Shown in pieces: positions 1-9,723 of a stretch of DNA of 64,000 bases. The DNA is taken from positions 10,785,957-10,849,956 of the forward strand of contig NZ_CP022161.1 of NCBI RefSeq assembly GCF_002214185.1. The letters are read 5' to 3'. This DNA is from Streptomyces capitiformicae. GTDB lineage: Bacteria > Actinomycetota > Actinomycetes > Streptomycetales > Streptomycetaceae. Each line of letters opens with the position of its first letter. Within the stretch, counting starts at the first letter, position 1. A program made the position numbers and the translations under genes. Under the pieces are notes generated by a model. The model was given only the letters and a program-made list of their open reading frames with translations, was not told the origin of the DNA and made no database searches.

Positions 1-1
1 C

Positions 2-3000
2 ATCAGCGGGACGAACGCGCACGTGATCCTGGAGCAGGCACCCGCCGACCAGGGTCCGCCCGCGGACGACAGCCCGGCCTCGGAGCCGCGCGTACTGCCG
101 TGGATCGTCTCGGCACGCGACGAGACGGCCCTGCGGGAGCAGGCACGCCGACTGCACACCCACGTGACCGCGCACCCGGAGCTCGACCCGGCCGACGTCG
201 GCTTCTCGCTGGCGACCACCCGGGCCCGCCTCGAGCGGCGCGCCGCCGTCGTGGGCACCAGCCGTGCGGAGCTGCTGGCCGGCCTGGACGCGTTGGCGAG
301 CGGTGAACGGGCGCTGTCAGTGGTGCACGCGAGCACCCGGCGGCAGGGCAAGAGGGCGTTCCTGCTGACCGGCCAGGGCAGTCAGCGCCTGGGCATGGGA
401 CGCGACCTGTACGAGACCTCGGCGGTGTTCGCCGCGGCCCTGGACGCGGTGTGCGCCCACCTGGACGGCGTGCTGGACCGTCCGGTCAAGGACGTGCTGT
501 TCGCGTCCGCCGACTCGGCGGACGCGGCCCTGATCGACCAGACCGTCTTCACCCAGGCCGGGCTGTTCGCGATCGAGGTCGCCCTGTTCCGGCTCGCCGA
601 ACACCACGGTCTGCGGCCGGACTTCCTGCTCGGCCACTCGATCGGCGAGGTCACCGCGGCCCATCTGTCCGGTGTGCTGGACCTGGCCGACGCGTGCCGG
701 CTGGTGGCGGAGCGGGGCCGGCTGATGCAGGCGGCCCGCGAGGGCGGCGCGATGGCCGCCCTGCAGGCGGGCGAGGAGGAGGTCAGGGAGCAGTTGCTGC
801 GCCACGACGCCTCGCGCGTGTCCGTCGCCGCCGTCAACGGCCCCCGGGCGACCGTGGTCTCCGGCGACCACGAGCTCGTGGCCGAGATCTCGACGTACTG
901 GCGCAAGCGCGGCCGCAAGACCAAGGGGCTGCCGGTCAGCCACGCCTTCCACTCCCCGCACATGGAGGAGGTGCTCGACGAGTTCCGGGCCGTCGCGGCG
1001 GAGCTGACGTTCCACGAGCCGCGCATTCCGATCGTGTCCAACGTCACGGGCGGACTCGCCGCCCACGAGCAGTTGGCGTCCCCCGACTACTGGGCCGCGC
1101 ACATCCGCGAGGCCGTCCGCTTCCACGACGGCGTCCGGTGCCTCGCGGGCCTGGGCGTGACCGAGTACCTGGAACTGGGTCCCGACGGTGTGCTCACGGC
1201 GTTGACCGCGGACTGCCTGTCCGAGGAGGCCGGGATGCTCGTGCCGATGCTGCGCGCGGGCCGGAACGAACCCGAGTCGGTCGCGTCGGCCCTGGCCGCG
1301 GCCCTCCTGCGGGACAGTGCGGCCGACGCCGACTGGTCCGCCTTCTTCCCGGGCGCACGCCGGGTGGATCTGCCCACCTACGCCTTCCAGCACGGCCGTT
1401 ACTGGCTCGAGGGCGCCGAGGAGCCCGCGGACGCCGCCGGGCTGGGGCTCGCCGCCGCCGGTCACCCACTGCTGGGGGCAGCGGTGCGGGTCGCGGACCG
1501 TGACGCGTATCTGTTCACCGGCCGCATCTCCGGTCGTAGCCACCCGTGGCTGACCGGGCATGCCGTGCACGACCTGGTGCTGCTGCCCGCGACGGGCCTG
1601 CTGGACCTGGCGCTCGCGGCGGGCGAGCAGGTCGGCTGCGACCGGGTCGAGGACCTGACGCTGGCCGCGCCGCTGGTCCTGCCCGAGCGTGGCGCCGTAC
1701 AGCTGCAGGTGGTGGTGGCGGAGCCGGACGCCGCGCACCGCCGACCTGTCCAGGTGTACGCCCGCTCCGCGCGGGACGGCGGGGCTGACGTCGCCGAGGC
1801 CTGGACCCTGTACGCGGAGGGCCTGCTGTCCGCCGAAGCGACCGTGCCCGAGGGCCTGACGGTGTGGCCGCCGGCCGGCGCCGCCGAGGTGGACCTGGCC
1901 GGCGCCTACGAGCGGCTCGCCGCGTCCGGCTACGCCTACGGGTCGGCGTTCATGGGGCTGCGCCGTGTGTGGCGTGGCGAGGGCGAGGTGTTCGCCGAGG
2001 TGGCCCTGGGCGAACAGGAGCGGAGGGACGCGGCGGCCTTCGGGCTCCATCCGGCGCTCCTCGACGCCGCCCTGCATCCGCTGCTGCCGGGTGTCGTGGA
2101 GGCGGACGGGACCTCCTGGCTGCCGTTCGCCTGGTCGGGAGTGAGCCTGTACGCGACCGGGGCGACCGTACTGCGCGTACGGCTGTCCCTGTCCGACGAC
2201 AGCGACGGCTCACTGCGGGCCGCGCTGACCGTGGCGGACGGTACGGGTGTCCCGGTGCTGACGGCCGAGTCGCTGCTGCTGCGGCCGCTGGCGCGGGAGG
2301 CGCTGCTCGCTGCGGCGGACACCTCGGCGGACGGGCTGTTCCGGGTCGGCTGGAGCGAGGTGCCCGCCCCCGGCACGGCCGCGGACACGGCCGGCTGGGC
2401 CGGGCTCGGCGACGACTCCCTCGGGCTGCCCGGCCTCACCGCACACAACGACGTCGGCGCGCTCGGCGCCGCCGTGGCGGCCGGTGCACCGGCTCCGCCG
2501 GTGGTACTGCTGCCCGCCGTGTCGCACGCGGCGGACGGCCCCTCCGGGCTCTCCGAGCGGGCGGGCGACGCGGTACGGCGGGTCCTTCTCGCAGTGCGCG
2601 AGTGGCTGGCGGACGACCGGCTGGCGGCCTCGCGGCTGGTCGTCGTCACCCGGGGCGCGGTGGCCGTGGGTGCCGAGGACGTCACCGACCTGGCGCACGC
2701 CGGTGTCTGGGGGCTCGTCAGGTCCGCGCAGACCGAGAACCCGAGCCGCCTGGTGCTGATCGACCTCGACCCGGCCGACGACGCCCCGGCCGGTGCGGCG
2801 CTGGCGGCGGCTCTGGCGGGCAGCGAGCCGCAGGTCGCGGTCCGCTCGGGCGCCCTGCTGGTACCGCGCCTGGCCCGCGCGGCACGCGATCCGGAGGCCG
2901 GCGCGCCACGCTGGGACCGGGGGACCGTCCTGATCACCGGTGCGACGGGCACGCTCGGATCCATGCTCGCCCGTCACCTGGTGGCCGAACACGGGGCCCG

Positions 3001-4246
3001 CAGGCTCCTGCTGCTCAGCCGCCGTGGGCCGGACGCCCCCGGAGCGGCCGAACTGCGCGCCGGCATCGAGGCTCTCGGGGCCGAGGCGGTCCTCGCGGCC
3101 TGTGACGTGACCGACCGCGCGTCCCTGGCGAGGGTCCTCGCGGACATTCCGAAGGACCGTCCGCTGACGGCGGTGGTGCACACCGCGGGCGTCGTCGACG
3201 ACAGCATCGTGGCCCGGCTCAGCCCGGAGCAGCTCGACAGGGTGTTGCGGCCGAAGGTCGACGCGGCCTGGAACCTGCACGAACTCACCCGGGACGAGGA
3301 GCTGACCGCGTTCGTGCTGTACTCCTCGGTGGCCGGTCTGCTCGGCACCGCGGGGCAGGCCAACTACGCAGCCGCCAACACCTTCCTGGACGCGCTCGCC
3401 GCCCACCGACGGGCCCACGGCCTGCCCGGGACTTCGCTCGCCTGGGGTCTGTGGGCCGAGTCCAGCACCGTCTCCGGCGGCCTCGACGAGACCGACCTGC
3501 GGCGGCTGGCCCGGGTGGGCCTGCGGCCGATCGCCACCGACGACGGGCTCGCCCTGTTCGACGCGGCCCCCTCGACCGGTGAGGCCGTCCTCGCCGTCAG
3601 CCGGCTCGACTCCGCGGCACTGCGCGGCCGGGGCGCCGAACTCCCGCCGGTGCTGCGCGGCTTCGCGGGATCCGCAGGTCGCAGGACCGCTGCGGCGCAC
3701 GGTACCGCGGCTGACGAGGTCCCGCTGGCGCAGCGGCTCGCGGCGCTCGGTCCGGTGGAACGGGAACGGGTGCTGACCCACCTCGTGCGCGACCAGGTCG
3801 CCGCCGTGCTCGGCCACGCCGACGCGGACCGCGTCGAGGCCGACCGCTCCTTCCAGGAGATCGGCTTCGACTCGCTCACCGCGGTCGAACTGCGCAACCA
3901 GCTGAACCGGGTCACCGGACTGCGGCTGCCCACCACGCTCGTCTTCGACCACCCCACCCCCGGGGCCCTGGCCGCCCACCTGCTCGGTGAACTGGTCGTC
4001 GAGAAGGAGGAACCGGCCTCCGCCGCCGACGCCGTGCTCGGCGAATTGGCCGGTATGGAGGAGGCCATCACCTCCGCGGTATCGGACCGCGAGGCCCGCG
4101 ACCGGATCACGACGCGGTTGCGGGAACTACTCAGGGTGACCGAGGCCCAGGGCGCGTCGCCCGCCGACCGTGCGGAGCAGGACGACGCGGACCTCGACAC
4201 GGCGAGCGACGAGGAACTGTTCGCGCTGCTCGACGGACAGGACTGA
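2..4246 (+). CDS. Type I modular PKS, C-terminal module part: (KS end)-AT-DH-KR-ACP with docking tail
   Basis: The reading frame enters from the left edge at the KS C-terminal motif SGTNAH, so the 5' end lies outside the window. AT: GQGSQ near 371, catalytic GHSIGE near 632 and HAFH at 941-952, the signature of malonyl-CoA-specific ATs. DH (about 1460-2290) keeps the catalytic His in [10 protein letters not shown], but the usual Gly of HxxxGxxxxP is Asp; the second motif LLDAALHP is present near 2055. KR: NADPH loop TGATGTLG near 2940, VVDD (B-type, LDD-like) near 3195 and catalytic Tyr in GQANYAAAN near 3355. ACP: GFDSL with the phosphopantetheine Ser at about 3871. The acidic tail ending LFALLDGQD is a C-terminal docking element, so the chain passes to another protein, probably the gene at 4378. 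No ER or TE domain. Predicted action: one malonate extension, reduction and dehydration, if the DH works. Confidence 0.93.
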   Translation: MSGTNAHVILEQAPADQGPPADDSPASEPRVLPWIVSARDETALREQARRLHTHVTAHPELDPADVGFSLATTRARLERRAAVVGTSRAELLAGLDALASGERALSVVHASTRRQGKRAFLLTGQGSQRLGMGRDLYETSAVFAAALDAVCAHLDGVLDRPVKDVLFASADSADAALIDQTVFTQAGLFAIEVALFRLAEHHGLRPDFLLGHSIGEVTAAHLSGVLDLADACRLVAERGRLMQAAREGGAMAALQAGEEEVREQLLRHDASRVSVAAVNGPRATVVSGDHELVAEISTYWRKRGRKTKGLPVSHAFHSPHMEEVLDEFRAVAAELTFHEPRIPIVSNVTGGLAAHEQLASPDYWAAHIREAVRFHDGVRCLAGLGVTEYLELGPDGVLTALTADCLSEEAGMLVPMLRAGRNEPESVASALAAALLRDSAADADWSAFFPGARRVDLPTYAFQHGRYWLEGAEEPADAAGLGLAAAGHPLLGAAVRVADRDAYLFTGRISGRSHPWLTGHAVHDLVLLPATGLLDLALAAGEQVGCDRVEDLTLAAPLVLPERGAVQLQVVVAEPDAAHRRPVQVYARSARDGGADVAEAWTLYAEGLLSAEATVPEGLTVWPPAGAAEVDLAGAYERLAASGYAYGSAFMGLRRVWRGEGEVFAEVALGEQERRDAAAFGLHPALLDAALHPLLPGVVEADGTSWLPFAWSGVSLYATGATVLRVRLSLSDDSDGSLRAALTVADGTGVPVLTAESLLLRPLAREALLAAADTSADGLFRVGWSEVPAPGTAADTAGWAGLGDDSLGLPGLTAHNDVGALGAAVAAGAPAPPVVLLPAVSHAADGPSGLSERAGDAVRRVLLAVREWLADDRLAASRLVVVTRGAVAVGAEDVTDLAHAGVWGLVRSAQTENPSRLVLIDLDPADDAPAGAALAAALAGSEPQVAVRSGALLVPRLARAARDPEAGAPRWDRGTVLITGATGTLGSMLARHLVAEHGARRLLLLSRRGPDAPGAAELRAGIEALGAEAVLAACDVTDRASLARVLADIPKDRPLTAVVHTAGVVDDSIVARLSPEQLDRVLRPKVDAAWNLHELTRDEELTAFVLYSSVAGLLGTAGQANYAAANTFLDALAAHRRAHGLPGTSLAWGLWAESSTVSGGLDETDLRRLARVGLRPIATDDGLALFDAAPSTGEAVLAVSRLDSAALRGRGAELPPVLRGFAGSAGRRTAAAHGTAADEVPLAQRLAALGPVERERVLTHLVRDQVAAVLGHADADRVEADRSFQEIGFDSLTAVELRNQLNRVTGLRLPTTLVFDHPTPGALAAHLLGELVVEKEEPASAADAVLGELAGMEEAITSAVSDREARDRITTRLRELLRVTEAQGASPADRAEQDDADLDTASDEELFALLDGQD

Positions 4247-4297
4247 CGCCGTTCCATCACGCACCACCGCCGAGACCGTCCCTCGGTCCCGGACCCG

Positions 4298-4329
4298 CCA
4301 CGGCACGGTGCCCCGGCACCGTGCCGTGG
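4298..4329. terminator. Perfect 15-bp-arm hairpin between two PKS genes
   Basis: Arms 4298-4312 and 4315-4329 are perfectly complementary with a 2-nt centre, inside the 131-nt gap between two PKS genes. No T-run follows. It could be a partial terminator or attenuator, or an mRNA-stabilising hairpin. The next gene has its own ribosome binding site (GGGGGAG at about 4361) after it. Confidence 0.5.
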
Positions 4330-4377
4330 TTCCACCTCACGCATCCGAACCCACCGATCAGGGGGAGTTGAATTCAC

Positions 4378-5466
4378 GTGGCTGACGAGGCCCGACTCCG
4401 CGAATACCTCAAGAAGGCCATAGCCGACGCCAGGGAGGCCCGCCGACGGCTGCGCGAGGTCGAGGACAGGGCGCGGGAGCCCATCGCCATCGTCTCCATG
4501 GCCTGCCGCTACCCGGGCGGCGTGACCTCGCCCGAGGACCTGTGGCGGCTGGTGGCCGACGGTGTGGACGCCGTCTCCGGCTTCCCCGCCGACCGCGGCT
4601 GGGACCTGGAGCGGCTCTACCACCCCGACGCGGACCGGCCGGGCACGTCGTACGCCCGCGAAGGCGGGTTCCTGCACGACGCGGCGCTGTTCGACCCGGA
4701 CTTCTTCGGCATGTCGCCGCGCGAGGCGCTCGCCATGGACCCGCAGCAGCGGCTGCTGCTGGAGACCGCCTGGGAGACCTTCGAGCGGGCGGGTATCGAC
4801 CCGGCGGTGCTGCGGGGCACCGGCACCGGGGTGTTCACCGGCGTCATGTACAACGACTACGGCTCCCGACCCCACCTTCCGCCGGACGGGTTCGAGGGCT
4901 ACCTGTTCAGCGGCAGCGCCGGCTCCATCGCCTCCGGCCGCATCGCCTACACCTTCGGCCTGGAGGGGCCGGCGGTCACCGTCGACACGGCCTGCTCGTC
5001 CTCCCTGGTGGCGCTGCACCTGGCCGCGGGGGCGCTGCGCCGGGGCGAGTGCGAGCTGGCGCTGGCCGGCGGAGCGACGGTCATGTCCACTCCGATAGCG
5101 TTCACCGAGTTCTCCCGGCAGCGCGGTCTGTCCGAGGACGGCCGGTGCCGCTCGTTCTCGGCCGACGCGGGCGGCACGGGCTGGGCCGACGACCCCGCCA
5201 TCGCCGAGCGCGAGTTCAATCTCATCGTGACCGACGTCCAGCTCGCCACCTTCGGGCGCGTCCTGACCGGCCAAGTCGCTAACCGCCGTCCACGAACAAC
5301 GCCGGGCCCTGGAAACCCAGAGCGCGAGTTCGATTCTCGTCACCCGCTCCACGATGAAACCCGAGGTCAGTGGCCTGGGGTTTGTGGCTGCCACGGTCCC
5401 TCGGGGGCTTTCACTCCGCCACGCGCTCAAAGATCGGGCACGCGGAGGGCACGGGCGCCTGGTTGA
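4378..5466 (+). CDS. Truncated modular PKS: N-terminal docking helix and KS, cut inside the KS
   Basis: The GTG start at 4378 follows GGGGGAG by about 10 nt. Residues 1-35 form the amphipathic coiled-coil docking helix ([19 protein letters not shown]) expected to accept the tail of the preceding PKS protein. The KS follows: [24 protein letters not shown], and the active-site Cys in DTACSSS near 4987. Homology stops at GTGW, about 5188; the KS histidine motifs EAHGTG and GHTQ, and all later domains, are missing. The frame runs on as unrelated sequence to a stop at 5466, crossing a tRNA-Gly fragment. The gene is therefore a non-functional stub, or marks a misassembly. The native start and the docking region look intact. 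Confidence 0.85.
   Translation: MADEARLREYLKKAIADAREARRRLREVEDRAREPIAIVSMACRYPGGVTSPEDLWRLVADGVDAVSGFPADRGWDLERLYHPDADRPGTSYAREGGFLHDAALFDPDFFGMSPREALAMDPQQRLLLETAWETFERAGIDPAVLRGTGTGVFTGVMYNDYGSRPHLPPDGFEGYLFSGSAGSIASGRIAYTFGLEGPAVTVDTACSSSLVALHLAAGALRRGECELALAGGATVMSTPIAFTEFSRQRGLSEDGRCRSFSADAGGTGWADDPAIAEREFNLIVTDVQLATFGRVLTGQVANRRPRTTPGPGNPEREFDSRHPLHDETRGQWPGVCGCHGPSGAFTPPRAQRSGTRRARAPG
5319..5383 (+). repeat. Duplicate of tRNA-Gly 3' end plus its terminator (att-like)
   Basis: Positions 5319-5351 are identical to the variable region, T arm, acceptor 3' strand and CCA of the tRNA-Gly gene at 29569-29642. The next about 32 nt copy the region after that tRNA, including the terminator hairpin, with three mismatches. 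Tyrosine recombinases commonly leave such 3' tRNA duplications as attachment sites. The orientation is opposite to the intact tRNA, so the two copies are inverted repeats 24 kb apart. Confidence 0.8.
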
Positions 5467-5507
5467 GGCCAGCCAGCCCCTGCTCGTCGAGCCGGTGTCT
5501 ACCGTAC

Positions 5508-5765
5508 GACCTGCTGTTTTCACCCCGCGCAGCACAACCGAAGCCCGCCGCTTCGGCCTCGGCCTCGGGCGCCGCCTCCGACCCGCGACCCCAGACGGCC
5601 ACCGCGTCGGCCTCCGCTTCCGCCTCCCCCACCACGGGGGACGACCTCGCCGCGACCGGCTCCAGCGAGATCGTCGGCTGGGCGGCCGCCGCGGGCGCCA
5701 CCGCCGTCGCCGGCGGCCTGCTCCTGCTGCGCCGCCGCGACCGGGGGCGCCACGGGGCGTCGTAG
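5508..5765 (+). pseudogene. 3' end of a sortase-anchored surface protein (LAATG motif)
   Basis: The last about 85 residues of this frame are an Ala/Ser/Pro-rich wall-spanning stretch, then LAATG, a hydrophobic segment and the basic tail LLLLRRRDRGR. This is the C-terminal sorting signal recognised by class E-type sortases (LAXTG) in Streptomyces. No start codon, signal peptide or upstream domain can be found: the sequence before about 5500 is unrelated. It is the remnant of a longer wall protein. What it displayed cannot be said. Confidence 0.6.
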
Positions 5766-6127
5766 CCACGAGCGGACGACGGCGGAATACAGCACCCGAT
5801 GCTTGGCCGTCGCCGAGCCGGAGCGCTGGGCCACACCGACGAGGTGCACTGCGTCGATGCACACTGCTCACTCCAGCAGCCGGCCCGCCTCGGCAGCAGC
5901 GGTCGGACCACGGACCATCCCCCGTCCGTCATGTCCGTCGGACAGTGGGTGCTCGCAGACCCACACCGCCTGACGGCGCTCAAGCGCCAGCCCGAGCCCC
6001 AGACGAAGCCCCGAGCGGCGTCAGGTGGCGTCATCCCTTCTGAGGGTCGTCCCTCCGCCGAAGTGATGAGGCGGTCTTGTACGTCGGTCTGACGTGTCCG
6101 CGGGCACCGCCGCCATAGCTTCGCCTG
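5766..6127. other. 362-nt stretch with a possible IS5-family transposase remnant
   Basis: No intact gene is seen. On the minus strand near 5875-5950 the frame reads CPTDMTDGGWSVVRPLLP, resembling the N-terminal TDxEWxxxxPLLP motif of IS5-type transposases. It is lost after about 25 residues, so I call it a probable fragment only. The remainder up to the DUF418 start at 6128 shows nothing recognisable. Confidence 0.35.
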
Positions 6128-7429
6128 GTGTCAAGGGAAACCAAGTCGAAAGAAGCACAGGCGAGTCGGCGCGTACAGTCGCTGGACGTGCTGCGCGGTG
6201 TCGCCATCATCGGAACGCTGCTGACCAACATATGGATCTTCGCCATCGGCTCCGGGGGCGATCCTGTCTACCTGCTCGGCAAGTCCGAGGAGTTCCTGGC
6301 TCCACTATCGAACGCCATCTCGAACGGTAAGTTTCTCGGGCTCCTGTCGATTCTGTTCGGCGTCGGCATAGCGATCCAGTTCGAGTCGGCGGTCCGGAAC
6401 GGGCTGCGCTGGCCATGGCGGTACGAGTGGCGCTCGCTCCTGCTGCTGGCCGACGGCTTTCTCCACTTCGCGCTCGTCGTGCAGTTCGACATCCTCATGG
6501 GCTACGCGCTGGTCGGCATGGTGATCGCCCCGCTGCTGCTTCTGCGCACCCGCTGGCTGGTGGTGGCGACCGTGCTCGCCGGGGCACTGCACCTGGTCCT
6601 GGAGTTCAACCGCATGTTGGCGGGCCGATCCGCCGGTGGGCGTGGCGGGGACGGCGACTGGGCGGAAGGGTTCGGCGGGGGCTCGCTCGGGTCCGGGTTC
6701 GGCGGGGGCTCGCTCGGGTCCGGGTTCGGCGGCGCCTGGGACGGCGAAGTGCCCATGACCTACTTCGCCGAAGTCGCCGATCGGATGGGGAACTTCTGGG
6801 CCCTCCGCGAGGAGGCGTTCATCATTGCCCCACCCCTGTCGGCGTTCCTCTTCCTGTGCGGGGTGTTGCTGTGGCGGGCGGGACTGTTCAGGGGTGACGC
6901 GCGGGCGCACGCGATGAGCCGCTGGCTCGCGGTGGGCGGGCTGACCATCGGCGGAACGCTGACGGCGTGGGAATATCTGCCCCTGGCGGGGAAGGACATC
7001 ATCGGGGCACTGTCCCGCTACACCGTCGCTCCGATCGTGGCGTTCGGCTATCTGGGGCTGATCCTCATCCTGCTGCGCCGCCGTGGCGGCTCCGGGTTCC
7101 TCAGCCGCCGCCTCGCAGATGTCGGCCGCACCGCGCTGTCGTGCTACATGCTGCAGAACGTCGTCGCCATAGTGGCCTTCTCCCAGTGGGGACTTGGCCT
7201 GGGACCGTTCGGCCCCCTTGGTACGGTGCTGTCCTGGGCGGCGATCAGCGCCCTGCTGATGCTCGGCGCCTGGTGGTGGCTGCGGCACTTCCGCCAAGGC
7301 CCGTTCGAACTCGTCTGGCGCTGGGCGGTCAACGCCCCCTTCCAACGCGCCGACCGCAGGCGACAGGAAAAGCGCGATGAGGACGAGAAGCAAGCGACGG
7401 CCGACAGGACCTCCGTCGGCGCCCCGTAG
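6128..7429 (+). CDS. DUF418 family multi-spanning membrane protein
   Basis: The 433-residue protein begins with the DUF418-type motif QSLDVLRGVAIIGTL (about residues 17-31) and has roughly eight to ten hydrophobic segments. The C-terminal half (GALSRYTVAPIVAFGYLGL, LADVGRTALSCYMLQN) is typical of the family. Function is unproven; relatives are proposed to be transporters. A Gly/Ser-rich loop at about residues 181-206 is encoded by a 27-bp tandem repeat. The GTG start at 6128 has only a weak ribosome binding site, but no better start precedes the first conserved motif. Its 3' end overlaps the histidine kinase start at 7377 by 53 nt, so the membrane protein and the two-component pair are probably one operon. 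Confidence 0.82.
   Translation: MSRETKSKEAQASRRVQSLDVLRGVAIIGTLLTNIWIFAIGSGGDPVYLLGKSEEFLAPLSNAISNGKFLGLLSILFGVGIAIQFESAVRNGLRWPWRYEWRSLLLLADGFLHFALVVQFDILMGYALVGMVIAPLLLLRTRWLVVATVLAGALHLVLEFNRMLAGRSAGGRGGDGDWAEGFGGGSLGSGFGGGSLGSGFGGAWDGEVPMTYFAEVADRMGNFWALREEAFIIAPPLSAFLFLCGVLLWRAGLFRGDARAHAMSRWLAVGGLTIGGTLTAWEYLPLAGKDIIGALSRYTVAPIVAFGYLGLILILLRRRGGSGFLSRRLADVGRTALSCYMLQNVVAIVAFSQWGLGLGPFGPLGTVLSWAAISALLMLGAWWWLRHFRQGPFELVWRWAVNAPFQRADRRRQEKRDEDEKQATADRTSVGAP
6668..6732 (+). repeat. 27-bp tandem repeat (2.4 copies) in the DUF418 gene
   Basis: Units begin at 6668, 6695 and 6722, the last being 11 nt long. The two full copies are identical and encode GFGGGSLGS repeated. The period is a multiple of three, so the frame is kept. 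It lies in a loop between membrane segments and is likely prone to slippage. Confidence 0.9.
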
Positions 7430-8603
7430 CGGCGTCGTGGCCGTGGCAGGGCTGGCGGTTGTCGCGGCCTCGATCGACCTGGGGGAGCTGCTGTGGTTGG
7501 AGCGGACGACGGCCCGGGCCGTGCTCCTGGCCGTCTCCGCGGCCGTGTTCGCGCTCGCCGTCCTGTGGCGCCGCTCGCGTCCGGTGACGGCTCTGGCCGT
7601 CGTCGGCCTGGGGTACCTGGTCACGTCGGCCTGGCCGGGTGACCAGGTCACGCCGACGCCCGCCCTGGCGCAGGCAGGCGTGTGGGTCGCCGCGTTCAGC
7701 GCGATCGCAGCGGGCACGGCTCGGTTGCGACTGGCGGCCATCGCCACGCTGGGCGCGTTCGTCGCCGCGGACGCCTGCCGCGTCCTGTGGAGCGCCGAGG
7801 CGTACGACTTCGGGCTGGTGGGGCTCCTCTACGACACAGCGGTCTTCGGCTTCATGCCCGTCGTGGTGGTGGCGATGGCCGATGCGGCGCGCAGCCGCGT
7901 CCAGCTGGCCGCCACGCAGGCCGAGCAGGCCGAACGGCTGCGGGAGCTGGACGCCCGCGCGGCCGCTCGCGACGAGCGGCTGCGCCTGGCCCGTGAGTTG
8001 CACGACGCGGTGGCGGGCCGGCTCAGTGCGGTGGCGATGCGGGTCACGGCCGTCGGTCATGTCCACCGGGACCGGCACACCCCGGAGGGCGAGGCCCTCG
8101 CCGAGATCGGCCGGGAGGTCGGCGCCGCGCTGGGCGAGCTGCGCGGCGCGCTGGACTCGCTCCGGGACGACGAGGCCGCCGCCGACCTCGTGGCGCGGCC
8201 GTCGCTGCGTGAGGTCGAGGCGCTGGCCGACCAGGCGCGCCGGGCCGGCGCCGCGGTGGACATCGTGACCACCGGCGAGCCGAGCCCCCTGTCCCATATG
8301 GTCGACCTCGCGGCCTACCGCATCGTTCAGGAGGCGTTGATGAACGTGGCTCGGCACGCCCGTCCACCACGCGCGACGGTCAGTCTCGACTACGGCAGGG
8401 ATCGGCTGTGCATCCGCGTCGACGACGAGGGAGCGCCCCAGGGCGGGCCGCGGACCAGCCCGACCGCCGGTCATGGGCTCATCGGGATGCGGGAACGCGC
8501 CGCGCTGTGCGGAGGCTCGGCCACCGCGGGCCCCCGGCCGGACGGCGGCTGGCGGGTCGATGCGACGCTGCCCCTTCCGACGGGGGCGGCATGGCACCAG
8601 TGA
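7377..8603 (+). CDS. Sensor histidine kinase, HisKA_3 (NarL/DesK) type
   Basis: The 408-residue protein has four to five membrane segments in residues 20-160, a coiled segment with the phospho-acceptor motif RLARELHDAVAGRLS (His near residue 207), and a HATPase_c domain with QEALMNVARHA (N box) and GHGLIGMRERAALCGG (G box). Such kinases autophosphorylate and hand phosphate to a NarL-family regulator, here the next gene. ATG 7377 is preceded by AGGAAAAG and lies inside the end of the DUF418 gene, implying translational coupling. The membrane protein may be the sensed partner or the target; this is inferred from neighbourhood only. Confidence 0.9.
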   Translation: MRTRSKRRPTGPPSAPRSGVVAVAGLAVVAASIDLGELLWLERTTARAVLLAVSAAVFALAVLWRRSRPVTALAVVGLGYLVTSAWPGDQVTPTPALAQAGVWVAAFSAIAAGTARLRLAAIATLGAFVAADACRVLWSAEAYDFGLVGLLYDTAVFGFMPVVVVAMADAARSRVQLAATQAEQAERLRELDARAAARDERLRLARELHDAVAGRLSAVAMRVTAVGHVHRDRHTPEGEALAEIGREVGAALGELRGALDSLRDDEAAADLVARPSLREVEALADQARRAGAAVDIVTTGEPSPLSHMVDLAAYRIVQEALMNVARHARPPRATVSLDYGRDRLCIRVDDEGAPQGGPRTSPTAGHGLIGMRERAALCGGSATAGPRPDGGWRVDATLPLPTGAAWHQ

Positions 8604-9265
8604 CCATCTCCGTGCTGCTCGCCGACGATCAGGATCTGGTGCGTACCAGCATGCGCATGATGATCGATGTCGAGCCCGATCTCGTGGTCGTCGGAGAGGC
8701 CTCCGACGGGGGGGCCGCGGTGGAGCTGGCCGCCCGGCTACGCCCCGACGTGGTGGTCATGGACGTGCGTATGCCGCGGCTGGACGGCGTCGCGGCCACT
8801 CGGCAGATCATGGCCCAGGCAGGTCCGCCCGCCATCCTCGCGCTCACGACCTTCGACCTCGACGAGTACCTGTTCGGGACGTTGCAGGCCGGAGCCACGG
8901 GGTTCGTGCTGAAGGACGACCCGGCGGCCACGTTGCTGGACGGCATCCGGGCGGTCGCCCGCGGTGACGGGTTCGTCTCACCGGGCCCGACCCGAAGGCT
9001 GATCGCCCGAGCGTCCAGCCACAGCATCGGGATCGTCACGCTGCCCGACGGCCTGACACCGCGGGAACGCGAAGTCCTCGCCCTGGTCGGACACGCCCTG
9101 AGCAACGCGCAGATCGCCCGCCGACTGCGCGTCGAGGAGAGCACCGTCAAGACGCACGTGCAGAAACTGCTGGCCAAGCTCGACGTCCGCACGCGGGTGG
9201 AGGCGGCGCTCATCGCGAGCCGGGCCGGGCTCGTCGAGAACGGATCGGCCGAGCCAAGGAGATGA
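8600..9265 (+). CDS. Response regulator, NarL/LuxR family
   Basis: A receiver domain begins VLLADDQDLVR, has the phospho-acceptor Asp in VVMDVRMPRLDG and the conserved Lys in FVLKDD. A C-terminal LuxR-type helix-turn-helix follows: LTPREREVLALVGHALSNAQIARRL with STVKTHVQKLLAKL. The GTG at 8600 overlaps the kinase stop as GTGA; an in-frame ATG at 8591 is also possible. Cognate partner of the kinase at 7377. Its targets are unknown; autoregulation of the DUF418 operon is a reasonable guess. Confidence 0.9.
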   Translation: MTISVLLADDQDLVRTSMRMMIDVEPDLVVVGEASDGGAAVELAARLRPDVVVMDVRMPRLDGVAATRQIMAQAGPPAILALTTFDLDEYLFGTLQAGATGFVLKDDPAATLLDGIRAVARGDGFVSPGPTRRLIARASSHSIGIVTLPDGLTPREREVLALVGHALSNAQIARRLRVEESTVKTHVQKLLAKLDVRTRVEAALIASRAGLVENGSAEPRR

Positions 9266-9323
9266 ACACGCTGGGAGAGTCCGCCGAGGGCGAGCGGATC
9301 AAGCGCCTGGGTGCGACACACCC

Positions 9324-9575
9324 CGGTTCCCCGGTCTCGCCCCGACCCTCGCCCGGCTGCGCGAGGAGCACCGCACCGTGACCCGCCTCCCTTCGGAGAT
9401 CGCGGAGAGGCTGGAGAAGCTGGAGGTCGGTGACCCGGCCGGAGTGATGGACGAACTCGACCTGGTCATCGACCGGTTGGAGCGGCACTTCGCCTACGAG
9501 GAGGCCACCCTCGTCACCGCGCTGGACGCGCTGGGGTTCGATCCGGCCCAGCGGGGGGCGCCTCCTGCCGGGTGA
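9324..9575 (+). pseudogene. Hemerythrin-like C-terminal fragment
   Basis: The frame holds LARLREEHRTVTRLPSEIA and later RLERHFAYEEATLVTALDAL, matching the second half of HHE-type hemerythrin domains (HxxxE helix and HFxYEE helix). The N-terminal HHE helices are absent: upstream is the end of the response regulator and a few tens of unrelated bases. There is no good start before the conserved part; the first usable GTG is 9378. I read it as a 5'-truncated relic that cannot make a complete di-iron site. Confidence 0.55.
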
Positions 9576-9723
9576 GGGCGACCCGGCGGCTGGTCCGCTC
9601 GACCAGCGCGGCGCAGTTCCTCCGCCAGCGTCAGAAGGATCTCGATGTCACGCAGCTCCACGCCGCCCTCCCCCTTGGACCAACGCCCTGCCAGGACCCT
9701 GACCCGAGGAGATCAGCCAGCTC

